Source: Ascidia mentula (taxonomy: Eukaryota > Chordata > Ascidiacea > Phlebobranchia > Ascidiidae). From it: DNA of 64,000 nucleotides. Below are positions 54,590-64,000 of this stretch, piece after piece. The DNA is taken from NCBI GenBank assembly GCA_947561715.1, contig OX387199.1, positions 13,769,001-13,833,000 on the forward strand, read 5' to 3'. Made by a program: the position numbers and the translations under genes. The first letter of the stretch is position 1. Every line of letters starts with the position of its first letter. The notes below the pieces were generated by a model. The model worked only from the letters and a program-made list of their open reading frames with translations, was not told where the DNA came from and searched no databases.

Positions 54590-54828
54590 CCATCTTTGGT
54601 GGGGAGGTGTTGAGGTCACGCCTCATTACATACGGCGGCAACAATGCGCTTGCATGCCACAGCCGCGTCATGCGTGGAATGTGCCGCAGTCCTTTCCACG
54701 TGATTATTATTTGTGCGTGTTACTTGAAATGCAATTAATTTCCCCTTTAAATGCGTGTGTGCAGTACCTTGTTTCCATTCTATGATTTGCAACTATACGA
54801 ACAAATACAAAGAAACACCGCCTTTGAA
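54590..54828 (+). repeat. Gypsy-2 polypurine tract and 3' LTR
   Basis: GGTGGGGAGG is followed by the LTR start TGTTGAGGTCACGC at 54608. A possible TATA-like TTTAAATGCG lies near 54748. The LTR breaks off near 54828, where inverted gag begins. Confidence 0.75.
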
Positions 54829-55413
54829 GTGTACTGTTTCCCCTGGCTTGCGTTGCATTTTGCTCCAAAACTTTCCCAAATAACAAATTGCTTTGGATCG
54901 AACTGTTCCTTCATAAAGGCTTTGATGTCTTTAATAGAAAGATCGTTGACGGTCTTTGCAGGAGAGCTTTGTCCAGCCAGATTGGATAAAAATACGTTGT
55001 GGTAGTTTGGTTGTTAAAAAAAAACTGAGCCACCCTCGTTTCTGGTACAGCATGTGCCCGTATAAACGTAGTAAACCTCGACCAGTAGTCGTTCCACAAC
55101 TCCGATGTTGCGTCGAATGCCGAAAAGCTTGGCGTAGCAATGGAAGGTGCAGCGTTTCCACTTGAACGAGCCTTTTCAACTAGGGCAAGAATCAACTTCA
55201 TTTGTTCTTCGTGACTCTTTCGTTGTTCTTCTCGCTGTTCATCGTGACGTTTTTGCTGCTGTTGGAACTGTTTTTGAATGAGCTTCGCAACTTTTTCCAT
55301 CTTCGGACGAACTAAAATATTCAATACCAAACTGCGTGTACCTCGTTCAGATGGTTGAATCCGTCCTCGTCGCCAATAACTCTTGAAGATAAGGAACTTG
55401 CCACTTTTGCGCA
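54829..55413 (-). pseudogene. Related Gypsy Gag start with primer site, inverted (Gypsy-3)
   Basis: On the minus strand, a short LTR end is followed by ATTGGCGACGAGGACGG (near 55370), a Gypsy-type primer site. The Gag start follows: MEKVAKLIQKQFQQQQKRHD, a coiled coil rich in Gln and Glu, then FDATSELWNDYWSRFTTFIR. It ends at about 54829, where it meets the LTR of Gypsy-2 head-on. It differs from the plus-strand gag at several residues, so it derives from another copy. Confidence 0.8.
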
Positions 55414-56290
55414 TCCTACACGTTACTAGAAGCGATATGTCGACGACACCTTCGCCATTGTTGATGAAGCACAGCTCCAGTTGTTCCTTAACCACATTAA
55501 CCATGTGGAAGATTCAATCAAATTTACTTTAGAAAAGGAGTCGTGGTACCCTACCGTTTTTAGACACAGAGATTGTCCGTGATAAAAATCGGTTGATTAG
55601 CACTCGTGTGTATCGCAAGCCGACACACACCAATCGGTACCTGTCGTTCAAGTCTGCACATCCGATACAGCACAAGACAACGGTAGTGCGGTCACTGATG
55701 GATAGAGCAGAAGCTCTGGTTTCGAGAGAAGCGGACCGCGACAAAGAGATGAGGTTCATGAAGAATGCACTGCGGAAAAATCTGTATCCGTCATGGATGT
55801 TTAGAAGAAAGCCCGCTGTCAAGCCACAAGAAACAGCGCCAACTACCGGTACGATCGTTTTGCCATACGTTCTTGTTTTAACAGACACGCCAAGGCGGTA
55901 TTACGGTATATACAAAGCCACTTAGAACACTGGGCAGGATGGTGTCACACCCTATCAAGAAGGGTACGGCCCAACCCAAAGGCGTTGTTTATTACATTCC
56001 GTGTAAGGACTGCGGTAGAGCATATATCGGTGAAACCGGAACCGAAAGAGCATCGCCGCGACGTTGCAACGAAGAATAGCCAGAGGACAGCACTGGCGAA
56101 ACACGCTGCCACACTCGGCCACCGAGTTAACTTCGACGAGGTCCGAGTCCTAGAGATGAGGAGGATCACACAAAACGTATATTCCTGGAGACGGTCCACA
56201 TTCACAAGAACAAACATTGCGTGAATGACAAGGAGCAATGTGTGTACTTTCCAGCAGTTTACAACAACTTGTTAAGTGTTACGCCCCGCT
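55414..56290 (+). pseudogene. Penelope-like RT end and GIY-YIG endonuclease
   Basis: The RT resumes with RYVDDTFAIVDEAQLQLFLN near 55430 (catalytic YVDD), NHVEDSIKFTLEKES, and in another frame (55593-55925) ISTRVYRKPTHTNRYLSFKS. The linker has LMDRAEALVSREADR. The nuclease reads YIPCKDCGRAYIGETG near 55990, then EHRRDVATKNSQRTALAKHA and LEMRRI, closing with HIHKNKHCVNDKEQCVYFPA near 56205. In active elements the GIY-YIG domain nicks target DNA. Frameshifts make this copy inactive. Confidence 0.9.
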
Positions 56291-56479
56291 ACACACCTGG
56301 TCACGTGACGACACAAGCGTTGCCAATGTTATCTATTCCCTTTTTTTCTTGTGTTTTTTACTATCGTTCTTACGTTTTTAGTGCTTGATGCAATATGTTG
56401 ATTTAACCCTGTTGTAGTCTTGCCGGATGGCAGGAGAAACTTAAGTGTTAGAAGAACGATTTTGATTAATCAGGTTTCA

Positions 56480-56640
56480 TGTCAGACAAAAACAATCGTA
56501 AGTCTCCTCAATTGTCGATATCAAGACGATTTCTTTTTCCATCTAAAAGAGTGGTGAATGCGCTGAACGCACGTTCCACCAAGTAAGAGCTAAGAAAATT
56601 AAGGAAAGGTGCTCGCGTACCACCTGGAATGCGGTCGCAT
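56480..56640 (-). pseudogene. hAT transposase C-terminal scrap
   Basis: The minus strand reads VERAFSAFTTLLDGKRNRLD, then IDN, a stop, and GDLRL. This is the end of the hAT dimerisation domain (ERAFSA...KRNRL...GDLRL). It lies inside the right end of the hAT element and gives its gene orientation. The rest is lost or displaced by the nested elements. Confidence 0.75.
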
Positions 56641-57094
56641 ACCACTAGTGGTAAACGTATCACCGGTTGGGAAACATAGACTTATGCTGTAAGAAACAAA
56701 TTGTCATGTCACCAAGCACCCCCCAATCGCCCATTCAGTCTCCAGCGCCACCCGTACGATTGTAAACGTCCCCAGGGGGCGCTGGTGCCCACTTTGGGAA
56801 CCACTGATTTAGAACTTTTGGTGTTGGCCTGGAGTGTTTGGGAAGAAGACAACGCGGAAAACACAGTGCTGTGTAGACGATTCTGGGTTGGACCCTGGTT
56901 GATCCTGCTTCAATGCAACATGTCCAGGTACAATAAGTTAATTTTTCGAATGAGTTATTGCATAAGTAGGTAAAACACGTGTGAGAAACTAAGTTCTGGA
57001 ATAAGTTGCTTTAAACGCCGATTGACAAGTAATGGGCATCTTCGTGGGACGTACGTGGAGACCGTGAATGGCTACCGAGAGTTGGCTACCAACG

Positions 57095-57235
57095 GGTGCA
57101 GAAGGAGGAAGCTGACGTAAGCCCTTTGGGGTATTTGCCGCATCATCCGGTTGTTCATCCGCAGAAGCAAGGAAAGGTAAGAGAGTCGTGTTCGATTGCG
57201 CCGCGAAGTTCACTGAGACGTCTCTGAACGAGTGA
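57095..57235 (+). pseudogene. BEL/Pao RT scrap
   Basis: Plus frames give YLPHHPVVHPQKQGK and then RVVFDCAAKFTETSLNE, the BEL RT start (compare YLPHHPVTNPHKPGKV near 25800). About 140 bases remain. Confidence 0.7.
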
Positions 57236-57249
57236 TTACTGCAATGACC

Positions 57250-57345
57250 TGATTTGGAACGCGATTTCGTCAGGATTCTATCACATTGGTCGCCGACGTG
57301 GCCAACAGTCTGACATAGTAGACACGAGACAAGAAGGCGCTGGCT
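57250..57345 (-). pseudogene. BEL-like Gag zinc knuckle scrap
   Basis: The minus strand reads LLVSCLLCQTVGHVGDQCDR, a CX2CX4HX4C knuckle as in BEL Gag. Its orientation is opposite to the RT scrap on its left, so this is a rearranged junction. Confidence 0.55.
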
Positions 57346-57455
57346 GCTACTCTGCTGAGCGTTGACGAGATTTAATAGTATGCCGCAGTCAAATACGTGC
57401 AAAAGCTGGAGTTTCCGAATAAAATTTACACGTTATCTGCTCTAAAAGTCGCATA

Positions 57456-57700
57456 ATGTACGTTGCACGAGCGTATGTCGAAGAAGCCAATAAGGTGATC
57501 GCTCGAAGAAACTTAACCCAGTGCTGGTTGCTGGTGTCTTGCGCGTCGGAGAACGGTTGTTTCGAGCACCAATACGCTACCGTTTTAAAGCACCCGGTAA
57601 CACTGCCTGACAAGCATCATCTTGCAGGTCTGATCATCGTGGAGTATCACAAGACCGTTTACTTTTCGGGAACGGGATTAACTTTGACGACGTAGCAAAC
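57456..57700 (+). pseudogene. BEL/Pao integrase zinc-domain scrap
   Basis: A 79-codon frame ends LKHPVTLPDKHHLAGLIIVE then YHKTVYFSGTGLTLTT, matching the HPxxLPxxHxxxxLII...H pattern before the BEL integrase core. The upstream ATG is incidental. Confidence 0.65.
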
Positions 57701-57739
57701 GCGACATTACAGCGAGGATTTGACATAGGTGTGTCATGG

Positions 57740-58440
57740 TGCATTTAAAAGGTTATTTGCTTTTGTAGCTTAGATCCCCAAAAAAATAGTACGTTAACAT
57801 TGTGGTAAAATTGCAATGAATTTTTTTAGGTACATGTTCGTTGATAAAAGAGGAACCGGCGTTATGTTAATAGCGCAAGGAACAGGGCACGGGGTCGCAT
57901 TCAAGACTAGGGAAAAATTTTATTGACACGTTCCAGGGCGCGCGAATTTTACATGGCAAATCGCAACTGTAACAATGTTTTAAGAGGCTCTGAAAAATCA
58001 ATGCGTTTGGCTGGCTGTGCGAAAAAAACTCTCGCGCCACAAAAAAATGCGGACCGTCTCGGTCAGTGCATGTGGTTTCCACTTCCGAAAAGGTTGAAAA
58101 AAATTGCTTTACAGAATGAGCGCAACAATATGCTTAATTTGACCGAAATAAGAAATATGTTTATTCCCTTCTTATTTGCATGATATTCGGTTCTGTTCAA
58201 TTAAGTTTGCCCTTTTAATAAATATTTTGCGTTTTAACAAATGTTTTCTTTCCAAGACAGTACTTTTGTAGAGAGTTTGCAACGTTGCGAAGTGAACTCG
58301 CTGCAAGACTAAAAACGAGCGCAGAAATCATGCTGCTGAGGTCACCTGAGAATATCAAGCACAATAACAATCCATACGATTTCATTGCAAGAACCGGATA
58401 CTAATTGAAATCAAAAGTAATGTGTATTATCTCTTTTTTA
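57740..58440. other. Unassigned stretch
   Basis: An 86-codon plus frame at 57923-58183 is basic (CAKKTLAPQKNADRLG) with no family match. Nothing else was recognised. Confidence 0.3.
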
Positions 58441-58449
58441 TAGCGGATG

Positions 58450-58515
58450 AAAAAATTACTTGGGAACCACACCGACATGCGTTTTTCATGTGCAAAGTAG
58501 GCTATGTTATTTATA
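58450..58515. repeat. 65-bp direct repeat, copy 1
   Basis: CTTGGGAACCACACCGACAT and the following 45 bases recur at 59158-59222 in the same orientation with a few changes. Confidence 0.85.
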
Positions 58516-58564
58516 GTATATATATTTTATATATAGTATTACCTATACGCCTGTTAGGCTTTCC

Positions 58565-59085
58565 GTGGTTGAAAGTGGAGATTCCTTTTCAATGTCAATA
58601 CATTCTCCCTCGGGCATTTCCTCGAAAACAAAATCGCAAGTAACCACAGAACTTGAACTAAGAATAAAATACGCTGTTATTCGATATGCAGTCGTTTTTC
58701 TAAATTTAATTCCCATTTCTCAGCACCTCCGGCTTCACTTCAGTATTCTGATATGATAATTGCACTCGAATTTTCTCTGGATCTCTGTGGGCCGGGAATT
58801 TACCTTTTGTGGCCGTCTGGTGTAAATTCTTTGCCCAAACTCACTTTTCAAAACATCAAGGCCGTTCCTTTCATTTAAATTGGATAAAAGTCGTTTATAT
58901 GATGTTACAGTAAAATGCATTTCGCAGCAATGTGTCAAATTATGCATATGTATCTTACACCATTGGTTGATACTCGTAATATATCCAAAAACTCGTATTT
59001 TTGTTTGACTGGATAAATGGACTACTCGCTTTCGCACGATTCTATAACTTTAGCTAATTTTAGCGATTCACATTCAAATGTGAAT
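58565..59085 (-). repeat. 0.5-kb dispersed repeat with open frame, copy 1
   Basis: It matches 63480-64000 in the same orientation with about one difference in eight bases. On the minus strand both copies keep a frame: here 59037-58735, including THCCEMHFTVTSY, then FGQRIYTRRPQKVNSRPTEI and CNYHI. The only gap between the copies inside this frame is nine bases, which preserves it. A protein-coding origin is likely, perhaps a transposon gene. The family is not recognised. Confidence 0.6.
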
Positions 59086-59157
59086 TTTTATTCCACCAGC
59101 AAAGGAAGCACACTTGTTTTTTTACAGTGTATTACCTGTTTTTATTAACGAATGGAA

Positions 59158-59222
59158 ATTTCTTGGGAACCACACCGACATGCGTTTTTTATGTGCAAGA
59201 TAGGCTATGTTATTTGTAAAAG
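59158..59222. repeat. 65-bp direct repeat, copy 2
   Basis: Second copy of 58450-58515, about 705 bases downstream. The two bracket the 0.5-kb repeat at 58565-59085. Confidence 0.85.
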
Positions 59223-59229
59223 ATACATT

Positions 59230-61200
59230 TTTCTAAGTAACGGACTAATTCCAATTTCGTAATTTTTTTAAAAAAAAGGTTCGAAGTCTTGGGGTCTTTC
59301 TTTGCCTGCATCCGATAATAATCAGGCTGTTTAAATTGTTTGAAAAGTGGCTTGCGGCGAACATGTCTTGCCTATGTTACAGAAAATATCATCCTTGTTT
59401 CGCACACGTCGTGATATCAGTTGCTTACATGCTTATAATCGAATTATATAAGCCTAATTCTATTGCTTGATTATTATTTGAGGCCGGGGTTTTGAACTGG
59501 TTGTACACAAGATTATTCAAAAAAAAATTTTTTTTTCACGTTTTACTACAACAGATTCACCAGCAAGGTAGGAAATTGCGTGGCGGCACTATATGGCGGG
59601 GCGGTTGTAGGGTTATAGTGTTTAACCTATTATTTTGGCGCTGTGGTAGAACATTTTGTATCGTGATCAACAGTCGTGTGTTATTTCCATTGTCTTCAAA
59701 ATTCTTTGGTTTGTATTCTCAATATATGTGGTCCTATAGGATACCTGCTTTCTATCTTTTTTGGGAGTAGGTGTAAAAGCATTGTGCGGAGATAAGAATG
59801 TTAATTGTCATTACGGTGCATGGCGAAAAGCATTCTTTGTGACAGAATGCTCTGTACATGTATAAGGCTCCGTTTAGTGTCATCCAACGCTATTTAAAGT
59901 CTAAGTGTTTAACTTTAGACTGTCCTTGATCAAGGACGCAAATATAACAGTCAACTATTGTCGCGGTAAATAAGACAACAACGTCTAAAATACAACACGT
60001 TGTTTGTTTGCATCTTGTTCGGTTGACAACTCAGGATATTTATTAAAGAAGATTAAAAAGTTTGTGTTGACACTGCAATAATCTTACAATGCAGCCTAAT
60101 TTGTGCGTCAGTGTGTATAGTGTTAGTTTATAGGAGTATGCTGGTGCGATATTTCACTTAATATTGAACTGTTAAGAAAACAATATATACGGTCGTACGT
60201 TGGGTATATGTAGCTGTTGTATTGTAATCGGATTTCCTTTGCACCAATTAATCAATAACTCTACAATAACGTAGTGCTGGTTTTAAACCCCAACCTTGAC
60301 ATACTAGAGAAAAATAGATTTAAACCGCTTATTTTGTTTTTCATTGTTATCCCTTGGTGTGCAGATTTTAGTATTTAGTTCAGCATCGCAAAAGCACTCA
60401 TCGTGTTTCTACTAAACAATACGCCTTAAATTAATTTTTTTATCAAAGATTTTTTTTGATAAACCAATGATTGTACTTTTCGGAACTAATCTGGCCTACA
60501 CTGTGTTGAATAATGAAAGTAAACCACAAGCCCGTGTGAAAATACTCCATAAATTAGCAATCGATACCCCAAAATATATGCTGATTTCATCTGCTGTCAT
60601 CGCCTTTCTCGTGTGTTATCGCGAAGGTATTTCTCCCAACATGCGCGCATTCGCTTGTGCGCTAGTAGACTAAAGAGAAGCAGCTGCCATTCCAGCACCC
60701 TGTCAGCTGACACATTTCTATTGTGAAAAGGTTGAACGCACTGTCTTAGCCCTACGATTGCTTTGTGTTTAAGTGCGTACAGGATGCGACTGTAAGGTCG
60801 AAGTTGCGACTGCAAGGTTGTTGGTAACTTACGCTAATGGTTAGTTACCACAGTAACATAGTAGAATGTGTATTTTGAAATACAACGCACAAAGTGTGTC
60901 TGAAGGTCAAGGCCTATATTTATATATATTATGTTTTATGCTGGTACTACTTGCGGTGCAAAAACCGTATCAGAACATTTCATTGTGTGACGTTGACATG
61001 CAGTCATGTTATGAAAGATGGGTAACGCTGCATCAAAAGCCGGCAATTACCTGACGTAGAGTAGGCAAACATATGCAGAAACTATAATCAATATATTGAG
61101 ATCAATACAGGAACTGGGGGAAGCGTGGTTCGATGGCGCCGTTATTAAATTCATTTTAGTGTCAAACTGATTTTCTTTCAGAGCATTTGTTTAGGAGTGG
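59230..61200. other. Unassigned stretch
   Basis: Short frames only, such as 60467-60673 (+), which is partly hydrophobic. No motif was recognised. It may be host intron or intergenic DNA. Confidence 0.35.
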
Positions 61201-61249
61201 AGTTCGTTGAGTCAAAATCCTGTGCGAACCCCATTCAACCGTAGAAAAA

Positions 61250-61383
61250 TGCCCAAGAATCAACCATCCAATCCACAAAACTGTTTAAATGGGTTTGTGT
61301 CGGATGAACGTACAAAGGTCGCTAATCATTGTGATGTAAACGGAAACGATGAAGGTGATGTGAAAACGAAGGAAGAAAAGGAG
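61250..61383 (+). CDS. Possible first coding exon of a host gene
   Basis: ATG at 61250 (ATGCCCAAGAATC) starts MPKNQPSNPQNCLNGFVSDE, continues acidic (CDVNGNDEGDVKTKEEKE) and ends at a good donor GGAG|GTAAGA at 61383. An upstream in-frame ATG-less stretch extends the frame to 61207. The exon looks coding by composition. No following exon was identified, and no family was recognised. Confidence 0.3.
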
Positions 61384-61860
61384 GTAAGAATATTTTGAAC
61401 GCATCTCTGTAGACATTGTTTGAAGAAGGAACGAAAAGCTTGTTTTGATGTACACTCTCGCAAAGTCGTTCAAATAAATTTCGTGTAAATTTGGTAAAAC
61501 ATTTCGTCAGTCGTATCGCCCTAAACATAGGCAGACGACGCGAATTCCGTTTCGTGTCACTTTCGTTTTTACACCGAATCATGTTGTTATGGCACTAAAA
61601 CACTTAAATTACGGACCCCCTTACTGAAAACGGCATATTTTTGTTTCACACGGTCTATTGCAGATTGAGTAATTATGAAGTGACAAACAAATCTAAAATG
61701 CCGATTTTTCCCATTATGCTACAACAACTGCTTCGCTGCGTAACAATCCAAGAGACACTTGTGTTCGTCCTGATTGTGACGGTGATAATACAGGTCTTTT
61801 GAAACTAGCTTAACGCATGCATGTGGTTTCTCTGACGATAATTTTTAATTTAAACGAAAT

Positions 61861-61923
61861 TCAGGGGTGACAATACACACGTTGTCACCCTGTTTGTTTG
61901 TGAGGGGTGACATGTCACCCCTT
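61861..61923. repeat. Two adjacent hairpins built on GGGGTGACA
   Basis: CAGGGGTGACAA pairs with TTGTCACCCTG (61863-61892), followed by the perfect 20-bp palindrome AGGGGTGACATGTCACCCCT (about 61903-61922). All four arms share GGGTGACA. No gene is adjacent. Confidence 0.85.
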
Positions 61924-61929
61924 AATCGA

Positions 61930-62990
61930 CGCCAATGCAAGGCGCTCCCGTCGAAAGAACGCATTGTTTACATAGGATAAGGCGCCTAATATTGCAGATA
62001 TCTAATAGTTTCTAACAAATGAGAAGCCACAGACCACGTTTCCTCAAAGGTCAAGACAAGGTTTTACATCACACTAAAATTATTTGTCCCTGATTATCGA
62101 AAGACCAAAGGGTACGACATTACTCTGTACTTCGATAAGACGGGGATGGTGGGTTTCTTTGCTCAGTGACATTACATAACGTCATTTTGGGTGTGATGTC
62201 ATAACTTTAACCTCACCTTTGTGTTGACTTTAATTTGATGTTACCAACATTTCTAGTTACAACTATATTGCGAAAAATACATTAATGGTTGATTGTGGCG
62301 ATTTAAATAAATCATTTAGGACGCAAACTCGTAGGCAACGCTACTGTCGGACAAAAAGTGGTACTATTGACAGAATAACAGTGTCGTGTTGCATAATCAG
62401 CTAATTTGGTCGTTTTTTCTCGGCGGTCTTTGGCAGCCTCAAAATTTAATTAATCTACTTCTATCTTTTGCTGTGAGTGGACAAAACGACAATGCTAAAC
62501 TGACAGTTTGTCTCTGTCGTGTTTGCAAAAGTTTATGTATCACGTTAGCGATCATAACTGCTGCAACAACAAGAACACCCCCAGTTTTATTAATACACAA
62601 CTTAATAAGACATAATAGGTCGAAACAGCGGCCATCTGTCTGCAGCTCAAATTAACATTAAAATCGTTGATTTGTTGTCCTCTGTTTAAAGCAATACTAT
62701 ACTAAAGCAGTTTTACAATGTATTTCATTTCTATGCATAAGGTTTGTTGCCAGCACTCGCACGACCAAAGCGCCTTCTTTATGACGTCACGCAACAATAA
62801 TCTGGCTTTCGCACGATTTCGTTCGCAGCGGTAAAAATGCAGTTTGATCAGCTGTATCTTAGAAACCAGTTGCCGTTTCAACCTACTTTTTTCGCCAAAA
62901 ATGTTTTAAAGTTATGAACATCTCTTAGTTTAATTATTAACATGTTTTATTTTTCCGTGTTACATAAACTTTAAATGATAGGTTAACACT
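61930..62990. other. Unassigned stretch
   Basis: An 89-codon plus frame at 62386-62655 has no recognisable motif. Nothing else was seen. Confidence 0.3.
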
Positions 62991-62999
62991 ATATTCATA

Positions 63000-63365
63000 G
63001 TTCCATCTTCACATCAACAATGGGTCTGACGTCAAAATGCTGCAGGTAAAGATTGGCGGAAAATGCATTGGTTTAGATAGGAGTTCTTCCATAAAACGTG
63101 TAGTGCTGCGGTAAATCATTTTGTGGGAAAATGTTTTTGTTGTGGCAAGGCAGGAGTGCCAAACACTCCCCCAAAAATTATGTTTGACGATGAAAATCGT
63201 CTGGAATTAACAAAATAAAATTTTGTTCGACAAAAAGGTTTGGTGCTGGGGCTACGCTACACGCGTTTTAGTAAATAACTCCTATCTAAACCAATGTAAT
63301 TTTAGCCAATATTCACCTTCACCATTGTGACGTCAGGCCCATTGTTGACGCGAAGTCGGAACCAT
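63000..63365. repeat. Fold-back element, about 120-bp inverted arms
   Basis: The left arm (about 63000-63110: CATCAACAATGGGTCTGACG, then CATTGGTTTAGATAGGAGTT) is repeated in reverse at about 63235-63365 (AACTCCTATCTAAACCAATG, then CGTCAGGCCCATTGTTGACG). Arms differ at roughly one base in six. The centre of about 120 bases is AT-rich. This is the form of a small non-autonomous transposon. Confidence 0.75.
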
Positions 63366-63479
63366 GACGCCCATTGCATTGTTTCGGGCTAGTTATTGAA
63401 TGCAGTTTTCCGTATTAATTGAGTTCAAAAAGGTACAACGTTTGTGTTGTTTTCGTAATCGTCAGCTCTTTTAGGCCGC

Positions 63480-64000
63480 CCGAGGTTGAAAGTAGACATA
63501 CGATTTTAATGATGCAACATATTCTCCCTCAGGCATGTTCACGAAGACAAAATCAAGTAACAATAGAACTTGAACAAAGAATAAAATACGCTGTTCTTCG
63601 ATATGCAGTCGTGTTTCTAAATTTAGTTCTTGTTCCTCAGCACCTCGGGCTTCTTTTCAGTATTTTGATATGATAATTGCACTCTAATTTTCTTTCGATC
63701 TCTGTTGGCCGGGAATTTACCTTTTGTGGCCGTCTGGTGTAAATTCTTTGCCCAAACTTGTTGATGTGACTTTTCAAAACATTACGGCCGTTCCTTACAT
63801 TTAAATTGGATAAAAGCTGTTCATATGATGTTACAGTAAAATGCATTTCGCAGCAATGTGTCAAATAACACATATGTACCTTACACCATTGATTGGTATT
63901 CATTATATATCCCAAAACTCGTACTTCTGTTTGACTGAAAAAATGACTACTCGCTTACGTACGATTCTAAAACTTTGGCTAACTTTAGCGACTCACATTC
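63480..64000 (-). repeat. 0.5-kb dispersed repeat with open frame, copy 2
   Basis: The frame 63915-63637 reads LTHCCEMHFTVTSYEQLLSN, then HINKFGQRIYTRRPQKVNSR, three residues longer than copy 1. The repeat runs to the window edge and probably continues. Confidence 0.6.

Larger units (their letters stand above)
51573..54828 (+). mobile_element. Ty3/Gypsy element, rearranged (Gypsy-2)
   Basis: It runs from a partial 5' LTR (51573-51702) straight into mid-gag, through protease, RT, RNase H and integrase, to a polypurine tract and a 3' LTR starting at 54608. Both LTR starts read TGTTGAGGTCACGC. The rest of the 5' LTR, primer site and gag start are missing in this orientation. An inverted gag start and primer site from a related copy follow at 54829-55413. 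Confidence 0.85.
51151..56471 (+). mobile_element. Penelope-like element, GIY-YIG type, split
   Basis: RT coding begins at 51487, is interrupted by Gypsy sequence (51573-55413) and resumes to the GIY-YIG domain and tail at 56470. Immediately left (51151-51486) lies a minus-strand copy of the element's own 3' end, sharing the tail text from the last GIY-YIG codons to the AATCGTTCT end. Inverted or tandem partial copies of this sort are characteristic of Penelope-like elements. Confidence 0.85.
50968..56806. mobile_element. hAT transposon with nested insertions
   Basis: The left end CAGTGTTTCTCAAACTTT at 50968 and the right end, reverse complement of CAGTGGTTCCCAAAGTG ending at 56806, are hAT-type termini. 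The flanks carry a perfect 8-bp duplication ATTTAGAA (50960-50967 and 56807-56814). Own sequence remains at 50968-51150 and 56472-56806. The middle is a Penelope-like element that contains Gypsy sequence. The oldest layer of the nest is therefore the hAT. Confidence 0.9.

Noticed and set aside
60467..60673. 68-codon partly hydrophobic frame as a membrane protein
   Set aside because: It is short, with no conserved motif and no flanking splice or coding support.

Overview
This window is animal genomic DNA made almost entirely of transposable-element remains. No complete host gene can be identified. The evidence for a metazoan is the mix of families: spliced PIF/Harbinger elements with a Myb/SANT-like partner protein, BEL/Pao and Ty3/Gypsy LTR elements, a Penelope-like element with a GIY-YIG nuclease, LINEs with ORF1/EN/RT, and ZBED- and ZMYM-type hAT transposases. 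Introns with GT/AG ends are visible, and there are no bacterial operons or ribosome binding sites. An invertebrate is likely, but the sequence alone does not fix the species.

Layout. 1-1055: LINE RT on the minus strand. 2130-3240: hAT fossil. 3397-4740: Harbinger fossil split by a 710-bp terminal-inverted-repeat (TIR) element. 5100-6715: Penelope tail and two motif-dense repeat blocks. 6824-14558: a 4.5-kb tandem duplication carrying one complete Harbinger element (7027-11351, intact 347-aa transposase) and one truncated copy. 14559-17760: LINE scrap and a Gypsy element (minus). 18285-18613: Myb-like scrap. 21540-22360: GC-rich R2/R4-like RT scrap. 22838-27560: BEL/Pao element (plus), 5' LTR through integrase, much mutated. 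28983-32256: LTR-flanked element with no pol. 33410-35020: Gypsy integrase tail, then hAT tail. 35064-35310: tRNA-like sequence inside a perfect 48-bp inverted repeat. 36440-42915: LINE split by a complete 4,006-bp Mutator-like element with a 9-bp target duplication. 42985-50240: hAT (ZMYM type), LINE ORF1 and RT, BEL and Gypsy scraps. 50968-56806: hAT element with an 8-bp target duplication, containing a Penelope-like element that itself contains Gypsy sequence. 57095-57700: BEL scraps in mixed orientation. 58450-64000: mostly unassigned, with a 0.5-kb repeat in two copies, hairpins and a fold-back element.

Most coding sequences are broken by frameshifts, stops or deletions. The exceptions are the Harbinger transposase (9698-10741) and one Gypsy integrase frame (53300-54196, DD35E). 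The most unusual items are the Mutator-like element, which pairs an SGNH-hydrolase-like frame with a DDE-like transposase between TIRs built from 356-bp tandem repeats; hammerhead-ribozyme-like motifs; the tRNA-like sequence in a long hairpin; and the precise junction of the Harbinger duplication.
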